The notes under the pieces were generated by a model. It did not search any database. It was not told the origin of the DNA and was given only the letters and a program-made list of their open reading frames with translations. The position numbers were made by a program, and so were the translations under genes. Of a stretch of DNA of 64,000 nucleotides, positions 1 through 9,539 are shown piece by piece. The stretch comes from Drosophila miranda (lineage: Eukaryota > Arthropoda > Insecta > Diptera > Drosophilidae). Each line of letters opens with the position of its first letter. Position 1 is the stretch's first letter. The stretch covers positions 19,335,718 through 19,399,717 of the forward strand of contig NC_046673.1 in NCBI RefSeq assembly GCF_003369915.1. Reading direction: 5' to 3'.

Positions 1-99
1 ATAAAGTTGATAGCGAAGGTATTTTGCACTGGCGCTTCCATGGGGCTTATAAGAAAAAACGGCCAATAATTTTTGAAACGTACACATTTCCCCTTCAGG

Positions 100-588
100 T
101 GCCGCTTTTGGTAATTACATGTGTAGTTAACGTGTAGTTGTCATGTACAAACATTAATTTAGTGTTAATTGTTGTTGACCGTTTTTGTCATAAACCTTAT
201 TTTATAAGCAATGCAATAAAGATTAAAACTTAGATTTAACCAGACTTGTAGACAATTAATTTAGTAATAGGATACAATTATGAGTTCAGAGCTGAAGGTC
301 TTAGCTAGCTAGTGATATTCAATCGAATATCAAAAACGAGGAATATGATTTAACTTGAATACAAATAATTTGTCAGCATATTTATCGTTGATCGATAACT
401 TCGCTGCTGGTCAGCTGGCAACGCTCTTCTTGTTTTGGTCGTCAGTTCTAGAAAATTTGCATTTATTTTCGAACTGGACAACAATAAGACGTTGTTTACG
501 GACACACACTCAGTGAAGACGGAGAGAGCAGTGCGGACACTTGTGCTACTTAATCGGAAACCACACATTCACTGAAAACCACATCGCA
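100..588 (+). promoter_or_regulatory. Upstream region of the AIP gene with dispersed repeat (copy A) and DRE-like site
   Basis: AT-rich sequence without a gene. From about 100 to 386 it resembles segments at 4842-5330 (-), 59901-60540 (-) and 61620-61885 (+). Shared blocks are an AATAAAG-containing stretch near 215, the GAGCTGAAGG block at 289, and the AATATCAAAAACGAGGAATA block near 329. After the repeat come ATCGATAA at 391-398, a near match to the DRE, and CAGCTG at 412-417, the core of an E-box-type promoter motif. These lie 170-200 bases before the AIP start codon, which fits a housekeeping promoter. The transcription start itself cannot be fixed from sequence. Confidence 0.5.
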
Positions 589-1820
589 ATGGAGCACAAG
601 AAGAATGTCGAGAACAAGCCCATCCGCAAGGAGATTATTAATCCGGGAAACGCTTACATTGAGCTTACGCCTGGAACACGGGTATGAATTAAATACAATT
701 TGCAAGGAAAAACAAAAAAAAAAATCATACTGCGGGGGCAGCTGTTGCTGCCTGACCCGCCTAGTAACAAGTGAAATTAGGCCAAGGCCCTGGAAAGTGA
801 ATGCACTAACACTATCCCCCTCCCATCCCACCCCATCCCTTCCTTTGCTCCTGTTTACAGGTGAAGTTCCACTTCCAGACGCGCACAGCCCATGATGCAC
901 GGATTGTGGATGACAGCAGGAAGATGGACAAACCGATGGAACTGGTCCTAGGCAAGAAATTCAAACTGGAGGTCTGGGAAGTGATTGTACAGCAGATGTC
1001 CCTCAACGAGGTGGCCAAATTTACGGTCCACAAGTCGGTATGTATACACGCAGCGAGAGCGAGAGAGAGAGTGTGTCAATAATGCGATCTCACTGACCCA
1101 ATTTCCATAATTTCGCTCCGGTCGCAGCTATGTCCCCAGTATCCTTTCATATCAAAGACATTGCGGGACATTGGAAAGAAGCCCGAGGAACGACGTCGCT
1201 GCTGTGGCATGACACTGCAAAACGAGGGCATTGGCTATCCCGATTTGGATGCCTTGTTGCAGCATCCTGTGGACCTGGAGTTCATCATAGAACTGATCTC
1301 GATTGAGCTGCCCGAACAGTACGAAAAAGAGCGCTGGCAAATGTCCGACGACGAGAAAATGCTGGCCACCAACACACTGAGGGAGCGGGGCAATGGTTTC
1401 TACAAATCAAATCGGTATACCGATGCAGAGACCTGCTATCGCGAGGCCGTCGGCATTGTCGAGCAGCTCATGCTCAAGGAGAAGCCACACGATGGTGAAT
1501 GGAAGGAGCTGGCGGCCGTCAAGACACCATTGCTGCTCAACTATGCCCAGTGTCGTCTCATTGCTGGTGACTTTTATGCCGTCATCGAGCACTGCAACGA
1601 GGTTCTGAATCTGGATCCACGCAATGTGAAGGCACTGTTCAGGAGGGCCAAGGCACATGCTGGTGCCTGGAATCCGATGCAGGCACGTCGAGATTTCATT
1701 GACGCACTGGCTCTGGATAGCAGCCTCAAGTCGACGGTGGCCAAGGAGCTGAAATCGATTGAAGAACAGCAGCAGGCACGCAACGTTCAGGATCGGATTC
1801 ACATGCAGAAGCTCTTCTAG
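589..1820 (+). CDS. CG1847: AIP/XAP2-type immunophilin (FKBP-like plus TPR), CG1847-type
   Basis: Three exons, 589-681, 861-1037 and 1128-1820, join in phase 0 into a 320-residue protein, the usual AIP length. The N-terminal ~165 residues form the FKBP-type domain (KFHFQTRTAHD, MELVLGKKFKLEVWE), which in AIP proteins usually lacks isomerase activity. Residues ~180-300 carry TPR repeats (ANGFYKSNRYTDAETCYREA, LNLDPRNVKALFRRAKAHAG) of the kind that bind the C-terminal tails of Hsp90 and Hsc70. By family knowledge it is a cytosolic co-chaperone for client receptors and kinases. Introns are short with GTATGA and GTATGT donors and CAG acceptors. The start ATG at 589 follows an AT-rich leader and a DRE-like promoter. 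The frame stays hydrophobic after the stop (see findings). Confidence 0.9.
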
Positions 1821-3591
1821 AATATAAGTTGTGCGAACCTCCTGCTAATGCTCCTGGTCTATTGGAGCAACTATGAGACCTGTTGCTAACAGTTAGCCGA
1901 ACCCTCAATTTTCACCATCCTAGGACGCAGCCTATTTGTACCTTTATTCTCGCTGGCCAACCTGTTGCTCAGCTGCTGGGTCCTCTACAAGTCGATGCGG
2001 ACGATGAGGCAGAGACGTATACGGGCGATATGGTGAGACAGAGAGAGAGAGAGTGTTCATTGCATTTCGGAAAAGTTTAGGTTTCTCCGCACAAAGCCAT
2101 TCATTCATTCACTCTGGACTTTAAATTAAGTAAAAAGATCGCTGAAGCCTAAAGCCTAAGGCCTCCTCCTCTAAAAAAGTAATTAGCAAAGAGTTGGACT
2201 ATGTTTATGATTATTATATGTGTCTGTGTATATTACAAATAGTTTATAAGTTGTTGCTCTTCGTAGCGTTTACCAAAATGAAAATGAAAAAAACAAAAAC
2301 CCTAACAAATGGTTTTGCCTATCACGTATCCTATCCCCAAAAGGTCTACATTTGTTGTCCAATGTCCCCATATATATATTCGATATGTACATCGAGATAG
2401 AAACTATCCTAAGACTAGATATATATGTATGTACTTTATGTGTATATGTGTATGTATATGTATTATATGTGTGTGTGCGAAACTATTATATATCCAACAT
2501 TCGTATATATATATATATATATTTACACACATATATTGGCTGTAATTTGATTGTAAATGTTGTATGGAATTTTGATTGTGAACAAAATATTAAAAACAAA
2601 CGCCATCGATATGTGTTATAATTCGTAAAACTGTTTTCGGACTATATTTGGGGGAAAAGCCATAATAATTTTTAGATTATATATTACCTAGGTTTTGGTG
2701 GAAATTTTGTTTGAAAAGTGCTCCGTTTGTGGTTAAGGACTATATCTGTGGAGAACTCAGAGTTGGAATGAGTATATTCAAACGATTTAGAGATGAATTA
2801 CAACTCTTTAATAGGATTCTCTGGTTATTTTTATGCATGGAAAAGCATTACCAATTATTTCAGGGATTGTTTATGTTTACTGAAAGGTTTTAAGACTCTT
2901 TGTGGACTATTTCTGTTGAGAAATTACAGTAGGGTTGAGAATATTCCTATAAATTAATGAAGAAATGTCTTGAAAACTCTTAGGTGTTGCACTTCTTTCT
3001 TAGAAGTATTCCATATTGCCAGCATTTGTCTTAAGATTCTTTTGTTAATCGAATGCATGAAAATTAGTGGATCAAAATGTATATTTAATCCAAAAAAATA
3101 CCTACAGCCTTGACTATGATTTGTTTTTAAAGGTACATGTATCTTAGCCCAATGAATCCTAGCTAAGAACTGCAGAACTGTCCTAGATAGATATTTATAG
3201 ATCCTTGCCACACAGCAAATGACGTCGGATAATTGAAAAAGACACTGGTATCGAGCTATAGCCTTTGCCGTTTGCACTTGCCCTACTTTCCAGAGAAGAG
3301 ACGCACCTGAGAAGAGCGAGAGAGGCCTGGCCTGGATGGGAGGGATGACCCAGATTTATAAATAAATTCAAATGTGTTTCTGGGGTGGGGGTGTTGGATT
3401 GTGGGCGGAAAAAAAAGGACAATTTGGCATTTGAATAAATCATTATTTTGATTTGCATTTACTAATTTAAAATCACGATTAAGTGTGGCATTTAGTTAAC
3501 GATTAATATACACAGTAAATACATGAATATTACGGACTAAGAAAATCTTTGGGGGTCGATTGGTTGCAGGTTCTTGCAGGCCTTGCACCGT
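1821..3591. other. 3' UTR of the AIP gene and convergent intergenic spacer
   Basis: No convincing gene. A stretch at 1890-2033 is open in the AIP frame, hydrophobic, and flanked by a CTAACAG acceptor-like site and an ATG/GTGAGA donor-like site; it is treated in the findings. A (GA)n run lies at 2038-2053, and TA-rich simple sequence at 2375-2530. The end of the AIP transcript probably lies in the A-rich stretch near 2580-2600, but no canonical AATAAA is seen there. The rest holds only short chance ORFs and the 3' flank of the minus-strand gene that follows. Confidence 0.5.
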
Positions 3592-4614
3592 CTAGAGCCT
3601 CCACAGACGACTGCTGTTGCCACCGGTGGCCCCCTCCGCCTCGCCGCGCAGCTTGTTGTCATCGGTGCGCCATACGAACGGCTCCAGGCGGTCCTCATCG
3701 TCCAGGAAGTTGTTGATTGCCTCCAGACTGGCAATATTCTCGTGCAACAGCGAATTGCAGCGACTCAGCTGATGGGAGACGCTCCGGATTTTGGCAAACT
3801 GTTCGGCATATGAGGCATACGTCTTCTGCATGTCCACGAAGCTGGCAAACAGCGTCGTAATGGAGTTGCTGACGACCTTGGTGCGCTCTACCAGATGGTT
3901 CTGCTCGCTGGACACATAGCAGGCGCAGAGATTGAGATGCGTCTGCATCCGCGTACAAATGTTGATCAGATGCTGCGAGTGCAGGCGCTCCAGGATCTCA
4001 GCATCCCGCGTGTATGTGGCCGAGCTGATGGACTCCCGCAGAACGGGAAGGAATTGTGGAATGCTGCGCAGCCGGGCCAGATCCGGATCGATGTCGTCGT
4101 TGGTGTCCCTTGCCCCGGGCTTCACAATCACAATGCTGTGACTGGAGACCGTCGATTGGGGCCGCTTCGGCTTGGTGGAGGTGGTGAAGCCTCCCGGATG
4201 CGACTTCCTGTTTGCCGCCCGACTCGCGCTGCTCTGCTGCAGCAGGTGGGCCGGCTTTGAGCGGATCTTGGGCGAGTCCCCGATAGGGCGGTCCGTGTAT
4301 GAGACATACGGCAAGTCGGAGCACACGCTCAGCGGCGGCGACGGCGGCCGACTCAGCTCCGAGCTGGCCGGCGACGAGGCATCCGCTATAATCTGCTTGC
4401 TGGCTATCACAATGCTGGCCGGTCCAGTGCCCGGCACCGTCTGTTGTCTGTTCAGGCCACCGCCGCGCCGTTTGTTGGCCGCCGCCGTTCCGGCTGCGGC
4501 TGCCAGGGCCATGGAGCTGCCATCGTGCAGGCCACCGCCACCGGGCATATGTCTGCCCTCGAAGATCTCGTGGCCATCTGCCTCGGCTCGCTGCTGGGAG
4601 TGCTCGGCCCCCAT
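3592..4614 (-). CDS. BORCS5: BORC complex subunit 5 (BORCS5/LOH12CR1) homologue
   Basis: Single-exon ORF of 340 residues. The start MGAEHSQ is a classic N-myristoylation signal and parallels human BORCS5 (MGSEQS). Residues ~30-165 are low-complexity and probably disordered. The conserved domain runs from about residue 185 (DPDLARLRSIPQFLPVL) through a helical stretch (HSQHLINICTRMQTHLNLC, LVERTKVVSNSITTLFASF, KTYASYAEQFAKIRSVSHQL) to the end motif DDEDRLEPF, which matches ERLEPF in vertebrate BORCS5. In known biology BORC sits on lysosomes, recruits Arl8 and couples them to kinesins; BORCS5 anchors the complex through its myristoyl group. The Drosophila protein is longer than the human one (~196 residues) because of the disordered insert. 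Confidence 0.85.
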   Translation of the reverse strand: MGAEHSQQRAEADGHEIFEGRHMPGGGGLHDGSSMALAAAAGTAAANKRRGGGLNRQQTVPGTGPASIVIASKQIIADASSPASSELSRPPSPPLSVCSDLPYVSYTDRPIGDSPKIRSKPAHLLQQSSASRAANRKSHPGGFTTSTKPKRPQSTVSSHSIVIVKPGARDTNDDIDPDLARLRSIPQFLPVLRESISSATYTRDAEILERLHSQHLINICTRMQTHLNLCACYVSSEQNHLVERTKVVSNSITTLFASFVDMQKTYASYAEQFAKIRSVSHQLSRCNSLLHENIASLEAINNFLDDEDRLEPFVWRTDDNKLRGEAEGATGGNSSRLWRL

Positions 4615-4841
4615 TTATCGATTGATTGGGTTGTTAGGGTCCTCTTGTGGCACTCCCAGTCTCCTGTTTGAACCGATTTCCCTGGCCCGCAGCTATTTTA
4701 CTCGGCTGCAGGCAGTGATCCGTGCATTGGCTAACCTTCCTTTACTTGTTGCATCATTCCAGGACAATCTACGCTCTTGAAACCCTCTGAAAACAGCCAA
4801 AAAACAATGGAAACTCGGATTTTACGGATGAGATTCGCCAG

Positions 4842-5015
4842 CAGTGTAACCACGGATTTGTCCTCAAAATATACCGCCCGACCCTCAGATATATATACCG
4901 AAACATACTGTCTCATTTAAAAAATATACCGTAAATATACTGACGAATTCAAGTTATATATTACATATTCCTCGTTTTTAATCTTCCGTCGAATATTACT
5001 AGCAAGATAGAGCTC
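4842..5015 (-). promoter_or_regulatory. Motif 1/Motif 6 promoter of the BORCS5 gene, inside dispersed repeat copy B
   Basis: Reading the minus strand, the block carries several GGTATATTT-type elements (Ohler Motif 6), then CTGAGGGTC, then a near match to Motif 1 (CCGTGGTTACACTG, one mismatch to YGGTCACACTR) at 4842-4854. It lies about 230 bases before the BORCS5 start codon. The whole block aligns by eye over ~180 bases with the plus-strand segment at 61705-61883, including the upstream AATATTCGA...AAAACGAGGAATA section. Confidence 0.65.
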
Positions 5016-5330
5016 TCTGCCCTGCCTAATTGACTGGCTTATTTTAAACACTTGCTTTTATTGCATTTTGAGTAAAAAGAGGTTTTGTCAACCGGTTACC
5101 AATAAATACTCGTTTTTGATCTTCCATCAAATATTACAAGCAAATAGACCATTTAGCCATGCCCACATAGTTTTATACGATTGATGTATCAATTACTTGC
5201 TTTTATTTGATTTTTATATAACGTTGAAATTTAAATTTAATAGATTGATGAAATTGACAAAATATACCATTATATACCGAAAAGTATTAAAAATACCGTA
5301 AACGGTCACCCTGTTCGCCAGCGCAAATAA
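5016..5330 (-). repeat. Second unit of dispersed repeat copy B
   Basis: AT-rich sequence that repeats parts of the adjoining unit: an AATAAAAGCAAGT block occurs twice (complements near 5060 and 5200), and the AAAACGAG/AATATT block recurs at 5101-5140. The stretch AAAACTATGTG (complement near 5170) recurs on the plus strand at 61690. A plus-strand GGTCACCCTG near 5305 is a possible further Motif 1 site pointing right. No gene is visible. Confidence 0.5.
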
Positions 5331-5892
5331 TGCCAAAGCGATTATATAATGATAATAGAACCGATAATATATTCGATTACTGATTTCATTTAAAATGTTT
5401 TTATAACGGTTTTTAGCTAAAAATTTTATAAATGAATACATTGTATTATTTTGTTTTCTTGGAATTACAGATAATTGCTCTGTTTCGGCGGTAGTACAAG
5501 TATATTGTTGAAATGAATTACTAATTTCATTAAATAATTGTTTTGGTTTAATGATCGGACCAACTGTCTTCAGCTTTTTCTTTTATACATATGTATGTAT
5601 ATAATATGTACGACCACTAATCTACCAATATATTTATGCATTTGTCAGGATCTGAAGACACGGCGACAACCTCTGATGGTTGCGATGGGAAATGAGTGAC
5701 AGGCAGTTGTGGTACTGTTTCTGATACTGAATTTGATTGAACAAATGCATCTCCTTACATAGCAGTGGTAATCTTACTGTATGGGAGGGAACGCACTCCT
5801 TGTGAGTGTGTATTTTTAAATAGGGTGCACTTACCCTATGCGGGGTGTTATATTCCAGTCCATTTACCTAGGGTTTTGGCAGCAATAAAGTA
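5331..5892. other. Intergenic spacer
   Basis: AT-rich to about 5640, then mixed-composition sequence. No ORF, RNA gene or recognisable repeat. It flanks the 3' side of the RpS9 pseudogene. Confidence 0.5.
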
Positions 5893-6211
5893 AATGGATG
5901 GACTTGGCCAATCCAAGCTTGAAGACCTGGGTATGCAGACGACGGTCCAAGAAATCTTCAATCTTTAGGCCGAGCACGTAATCGAGCTTTAAGCGAGATT
6001 CGTCCTAGACACCAATGCGCACCAGACGACGCAGAAGGCCATTGCCCTGGAAAATACGCTTCTTGTCCTTCTCATCAAGGGTCAGCAGCTCACGGGCAGC
6101 CTTACAGATCTTGGCCAGGGAGTACTTGACGCGCCAACTTGACAACGCGAGTACTTCAACTCCTGATCCAGACTCGCCTTCTCATAGGGGCGACGGGGAG
6201 TCACATATGTA
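5893..6211 (-). pseudogene. RpS9: Processed pseudogene of ribosomal protein S9 (partial)
   Basis: On the minus strand the translation runs [19 protein letters not shown], then after a disturbed stretch [19 protein letters not shown], then [17 protein letters not shown], an in-frame TAG, and [18 protein letters not shown] followed by [13 protein letters not shown]. This matches uS4/RpS9 from about residue 13 to 124. Both ends of the protein are missing, there is at least one frame disturbance between DQELK and AKICK, and one stop codon. No introns interrupt it, so it is most likely a retrocopy of a spliced mRNA. Nearly unchanged protein blocks suggest a fairly recent origin. No function is inferred. 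Confidence 0.88.
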
Positions 6212-6820
6212 CATATGTACATAGGTCTTCGAAAAGGCCGATGGTATGCGGCCGTTTACCATGATTCAAACAATTCAACCGTGTTTCAGTTGTCGGAAAA
6301 AAGGCTTGTAAATGAGTAACAACTGGAGAGAGGGATTACCATATTACAGAAAGCCCCTGCCTTTACAGTTTCTTCTCCGGGAAGAGAGAAAGAGAGAGAT
6401 CAGCTCGAGCGCTTTTGGGCTCAAAAGCTCCCATCGAAAATCAGTGGCAGGGAGAGCTTTAGAGATAGGCAACCATGTAGGAAGTGTTTGTTTTCTTCTG
6501 TTTTGATTATAGCTTTCTCCCTGTCTCTTTCTCGCTGCGTGGCATACCCTACGCGCCGATAGTGCTACTATTTTGATGAGATCTTTGGCAGGGCCAAGCA
6601 TAGGTTAACGTGTAGAGCATTCGTTCTTTTGTCTTTCTTTGCTGGATGGTGGTTGGAGAGCTTTCCAGCATTTTTATCGCGTTTGCTGTTAGCGGCCGGT
6701 CGGTCGGTCGGAGGCGCTGCTTTTGAGGTGCTAATTCGTTCGGTTTCGCTTTCGGGTGTCGATTTCCGTGAATGCGAGAACCAGAAACGAACCTGCCGGC
6801 AACCAGACCACATCCACATC
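6212..6820. other. 5' flank of the plus-strand HAD phosphatase gene
   Basis: Spacer with a short GA-rich run near 6384-6396. The last ~200 bases before the start codon are less AT-rich and probably hold the promoter and 5' UTR. No DRE or Motif 1 was recognised. Confidence 0.4.
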
Positions 6821-7893
6821 ATGGAGACCAGAGTGAGTCCCCGTCCCGGTCGCGAATTTGGATCTAAGAAAACAATAATCTCAATATCTTCCATTTGCAG
6901 GGAAAGCCACAGCACATCCTGCAGCTGAGCGAGGAGCAGAGAGACCGTTTCGTGGGCTCCTTTGATCGGGTGCTCAGCGACATCGATGGCGTTCTTTGGA
7001 GCATGGAGTACACTGTACCGCGGGCCGTTGACGGCTATACGGCCTTACAGCGTGCCGGCAAGGAGGTGTCATTTGTGACCAACAACAGTGTCCGCACTAT
7101 GGAGCAGTGTATCGGGCATTTCGAGAAACTGGGCCTCCAAGTGGCCCCCGAACAGGTGTGGCATCCCGCCCAGTCGATTGTCCTCTATTTGCGCGACATT
7201 CAGTTCGAGGGATTGATCTACATCATTGCCAGTGCCCCGTTCAAGGCGGTGCTCCGGGAGGCGGGCTTCCAGCTGCTGGATGGCGTGAGTAATCCCACCC
7301 CCCAAATTGGTCCCGTCGCCAGTAATTCAATGATTGTATCTCCTTGACAGCCCAACGAGTTCATCGAGGAGAGCTATCAGAGCCTGGCCAAGACCATCTT
7401 TGACCGCCAGCCCGTGCGTGCCGTCATCATCGATGTGGACTTCAATCTGACATCGCCCAAGCTGCTGCGCGCCCACATGTATCTGATGCGGAATCCTGAG
7501 TGCCTGCTGATTGGGGGCGCCACCGATCGCCTGCTGCCCGTGGCCAAAGGTGTAAACATCATCGGTCCGGGGCCCTTTGCCTCCATCCTGGTCGAGGCCA
7601 GCGGCCGGCAGGCCGTCACACTGGGCAAACCAGGACGCGAGCTGGGCGAGCTGTTGATCAAGCACCTGAAGATAGCGGAACCGCAGCGAGTGCTCATGGT
7701 GGGCGATATGCTGGCCCAGGACATACAATTTGGTCGTCAGTGCGGCTTCCAGACGCTGCTCGTCCTCAGCGGCGGCTGTTCGCTGGAGCAGCTCCAGGCG
7801 GAGACCTCGCCGGACCTGTTGCCCGACTACTATGCGGATAGTGTGGCCGATGTGGCCCAGCTACTGGGCAAGACACCCAAGGCTCATGTGTAG
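6821..7893 (+). CDS. HAD-superfamily phosphatase, PGP/4-nitrophenylphosphatase family
   Basis: Exons 6821-6832, 6901-7284 and 7351-7893, all phase 0, give 312 residues. The first coding exon supplies only METR. HAD motif I is SDIDGVLW (nucleophile Asp plus the acid/base Asp two residues on), motif II is FVTNNS, motif III is LGKPGRELGELL and motif IV is MVGDMLAQDIQFG. The C2-type cap lies between motifs II and III. The family includes mammalian phosphoglycolate phosphatase and chronophin, which are cytosolic Mg-dependent enzymes that dephosphorylate small phosphometabolites or phosphoproteins; the substrate here cannot be told. It lies tail to tail with a paralogue at 8291-9539. It probably corresponds to one of the X-linked CG2680/CG15739 genes; which one is not certain. 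Confidence 0.9.
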
Positions 7894-8290
7894 TTCTCTC
7901 TCAACCTTTACTCTGTTTTTCATAATTTTACGAACGGGGGTAATGGGCGTTTGTTAATCAGCGGACAACATCATACTTTAATCGTTATCTGAAATATATT
8001 TGGCACTAAACATAATACACTTTGAAGGCTTCGACCATTAGATACCTTTTGAATGTTGGGATCGATATATAATGATTCTATCGCCTAAGAACGGTACAAT
8101 TTCTGTTATGATTCATGGAAGAGTATTTTGTGGCATTTACTTTTTGGGTTTTTTCAAGATCCCAAGACATTCTTAATATTTGTATCTGCAAATGTATAAT
8201 AGTACGAATATACCTTCGTTTTCCACGCCAAAGACCACTTCAATGTCTTCTCCTCCTAACTGTCTGGGGGTGGATAAGGTCCAAGCTCCG
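7894..8290. other. Convergent spacer between the two HAD phosphatase genes
   Basis: Contains the 3' UTRs of both genes, which meet tail to tail within about 400 bases. AT-rich, with no further gene seen. Confidence 0.5.
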
Positions 8291-9539
8291 TTAATCGCTA
8301 TCAACCAGATCCCCCAGGCAATCGGCCACATAGTCCGGCAGCTGGGGATGATTCGCTGGCAGGCGTGACACATCTGCGGCCTTGGTGCCGCCGGTGAGGA
8401 CGAGCAGCGTCTGATAGCCACTGGCCCGGGCAAAGCCAATATCACTGGCCAGGCTGTCGCCCACAAAGAGCACACGTTGCGGCGGTATGTCCGGATGGCG
8501 TTGAAGCAGCAGCTGGCGCAAAGCATCGCCCGGCTTGCCCAGAACCACGGGCTGACGGCCCACCGATTCGGTTACCACATTGATAAAGGCACCAGGACCT
8601 AGAGATTAAAGATTAAGTTTAAGGAGGATAACGAAGAAATTAGGGAGGTGCAGCATTACCTATAGTCTCGCCTTGGCCGAACGGTATGAGCACATCAGAG
8701 GCACCAGCCAGGAACAGACACTGAGGATTCTGCAGCTGGACATGGGCACGCATCAGCTTGGCCGCCGACATATTGAAGTCCACATCGATGACAACAGCCT
8801 GCACCGGCTCCCCGTCGAAGATGGCCTCATGCAGATCCCTCAGGCTCTTGATCACCACCGGTCCGCTCTAAAGGGAGGGGGGGCCCAGAGAAATGTCACC
8901 AGTGCCTTGGTCCGCTATCCTCCCGCTATCGACTCACCTCTTGGGCCAAGTGAAAGCCTGCTGCCTGCAGCAGCTGCTTGAAGGGGGCCGTTGCCAGGCA
9001 AAAGATGAGTCCCTGGAACTCCACAGACTTTAGATGATCGCAGATGGTCTGGGCCGGATGCACGATCTGGTGCTGTCAGTTTTGGAAAGTCGTTTAATGC
9101 TCAAAGAATATACTGCTGCTCCTGGAGTACCAACCTCCTCTATCTTCAGGTTTCCCTGGCGGGCAAACTTCTCGATGTGATCTTCGGGGGAACTGATGCT
9201 GTTATTGGTCACAAATGTCAGCCGCTTGCCCAGACTCTGCAGATGGGCAAGAGCCCGAGCCGAGCCGGGTATAAAGTCGCGTAGGGGATACCAGACCACA
9301 CCTTGGAACGGTAGAAGTTTGAGAAAAATTAAAGCTATCCGCCAGCGGCACATTCTCACCATCGCAATCGCAAAAGACCAGATCAAAGGAGTCCAAGAAC
9401 CGCTGGCGATCTGCCCCATGCAGTTCCTTGAGATTCTTCGACTGTCAGAGAAAGAGATAGAGAGAGAGAGCGATTAGGTTTCCAAAGCGGCTTATTCATC
9501 TGGAACACCACAATGTGCCCTCTGGCCTACCAAACTCAT
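8291..9539 (-). CDS. HAD-superfamily phosphatase, PGP/4-nitrophenylphosphatase family (second copy)
   Basis: Six exons on the minus strand: 9531-9539, 9360-9441, 9135-9301, 8938-9072, 8660-8867 and 8291-8598. They sum to 909 bases (302 residues). The first exon encodes only MSL and is inferred from the ATG, the following GTAGGC donor and phase agreement. Motifs are intact: FCDCDGVVW (I), FVTNNS (II), LGKPGDALRQLL (III), FVGDSLASDIGFA (IV). One donor, at 9134, is the weaker GTTGGT. The tiny first exon mirrors the neighbouring paralogue, but this gene has three more introns, so the pair is an old duplication. Residue differences in the cap suggest different substrates; this is inference. Confidence 0.87.
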
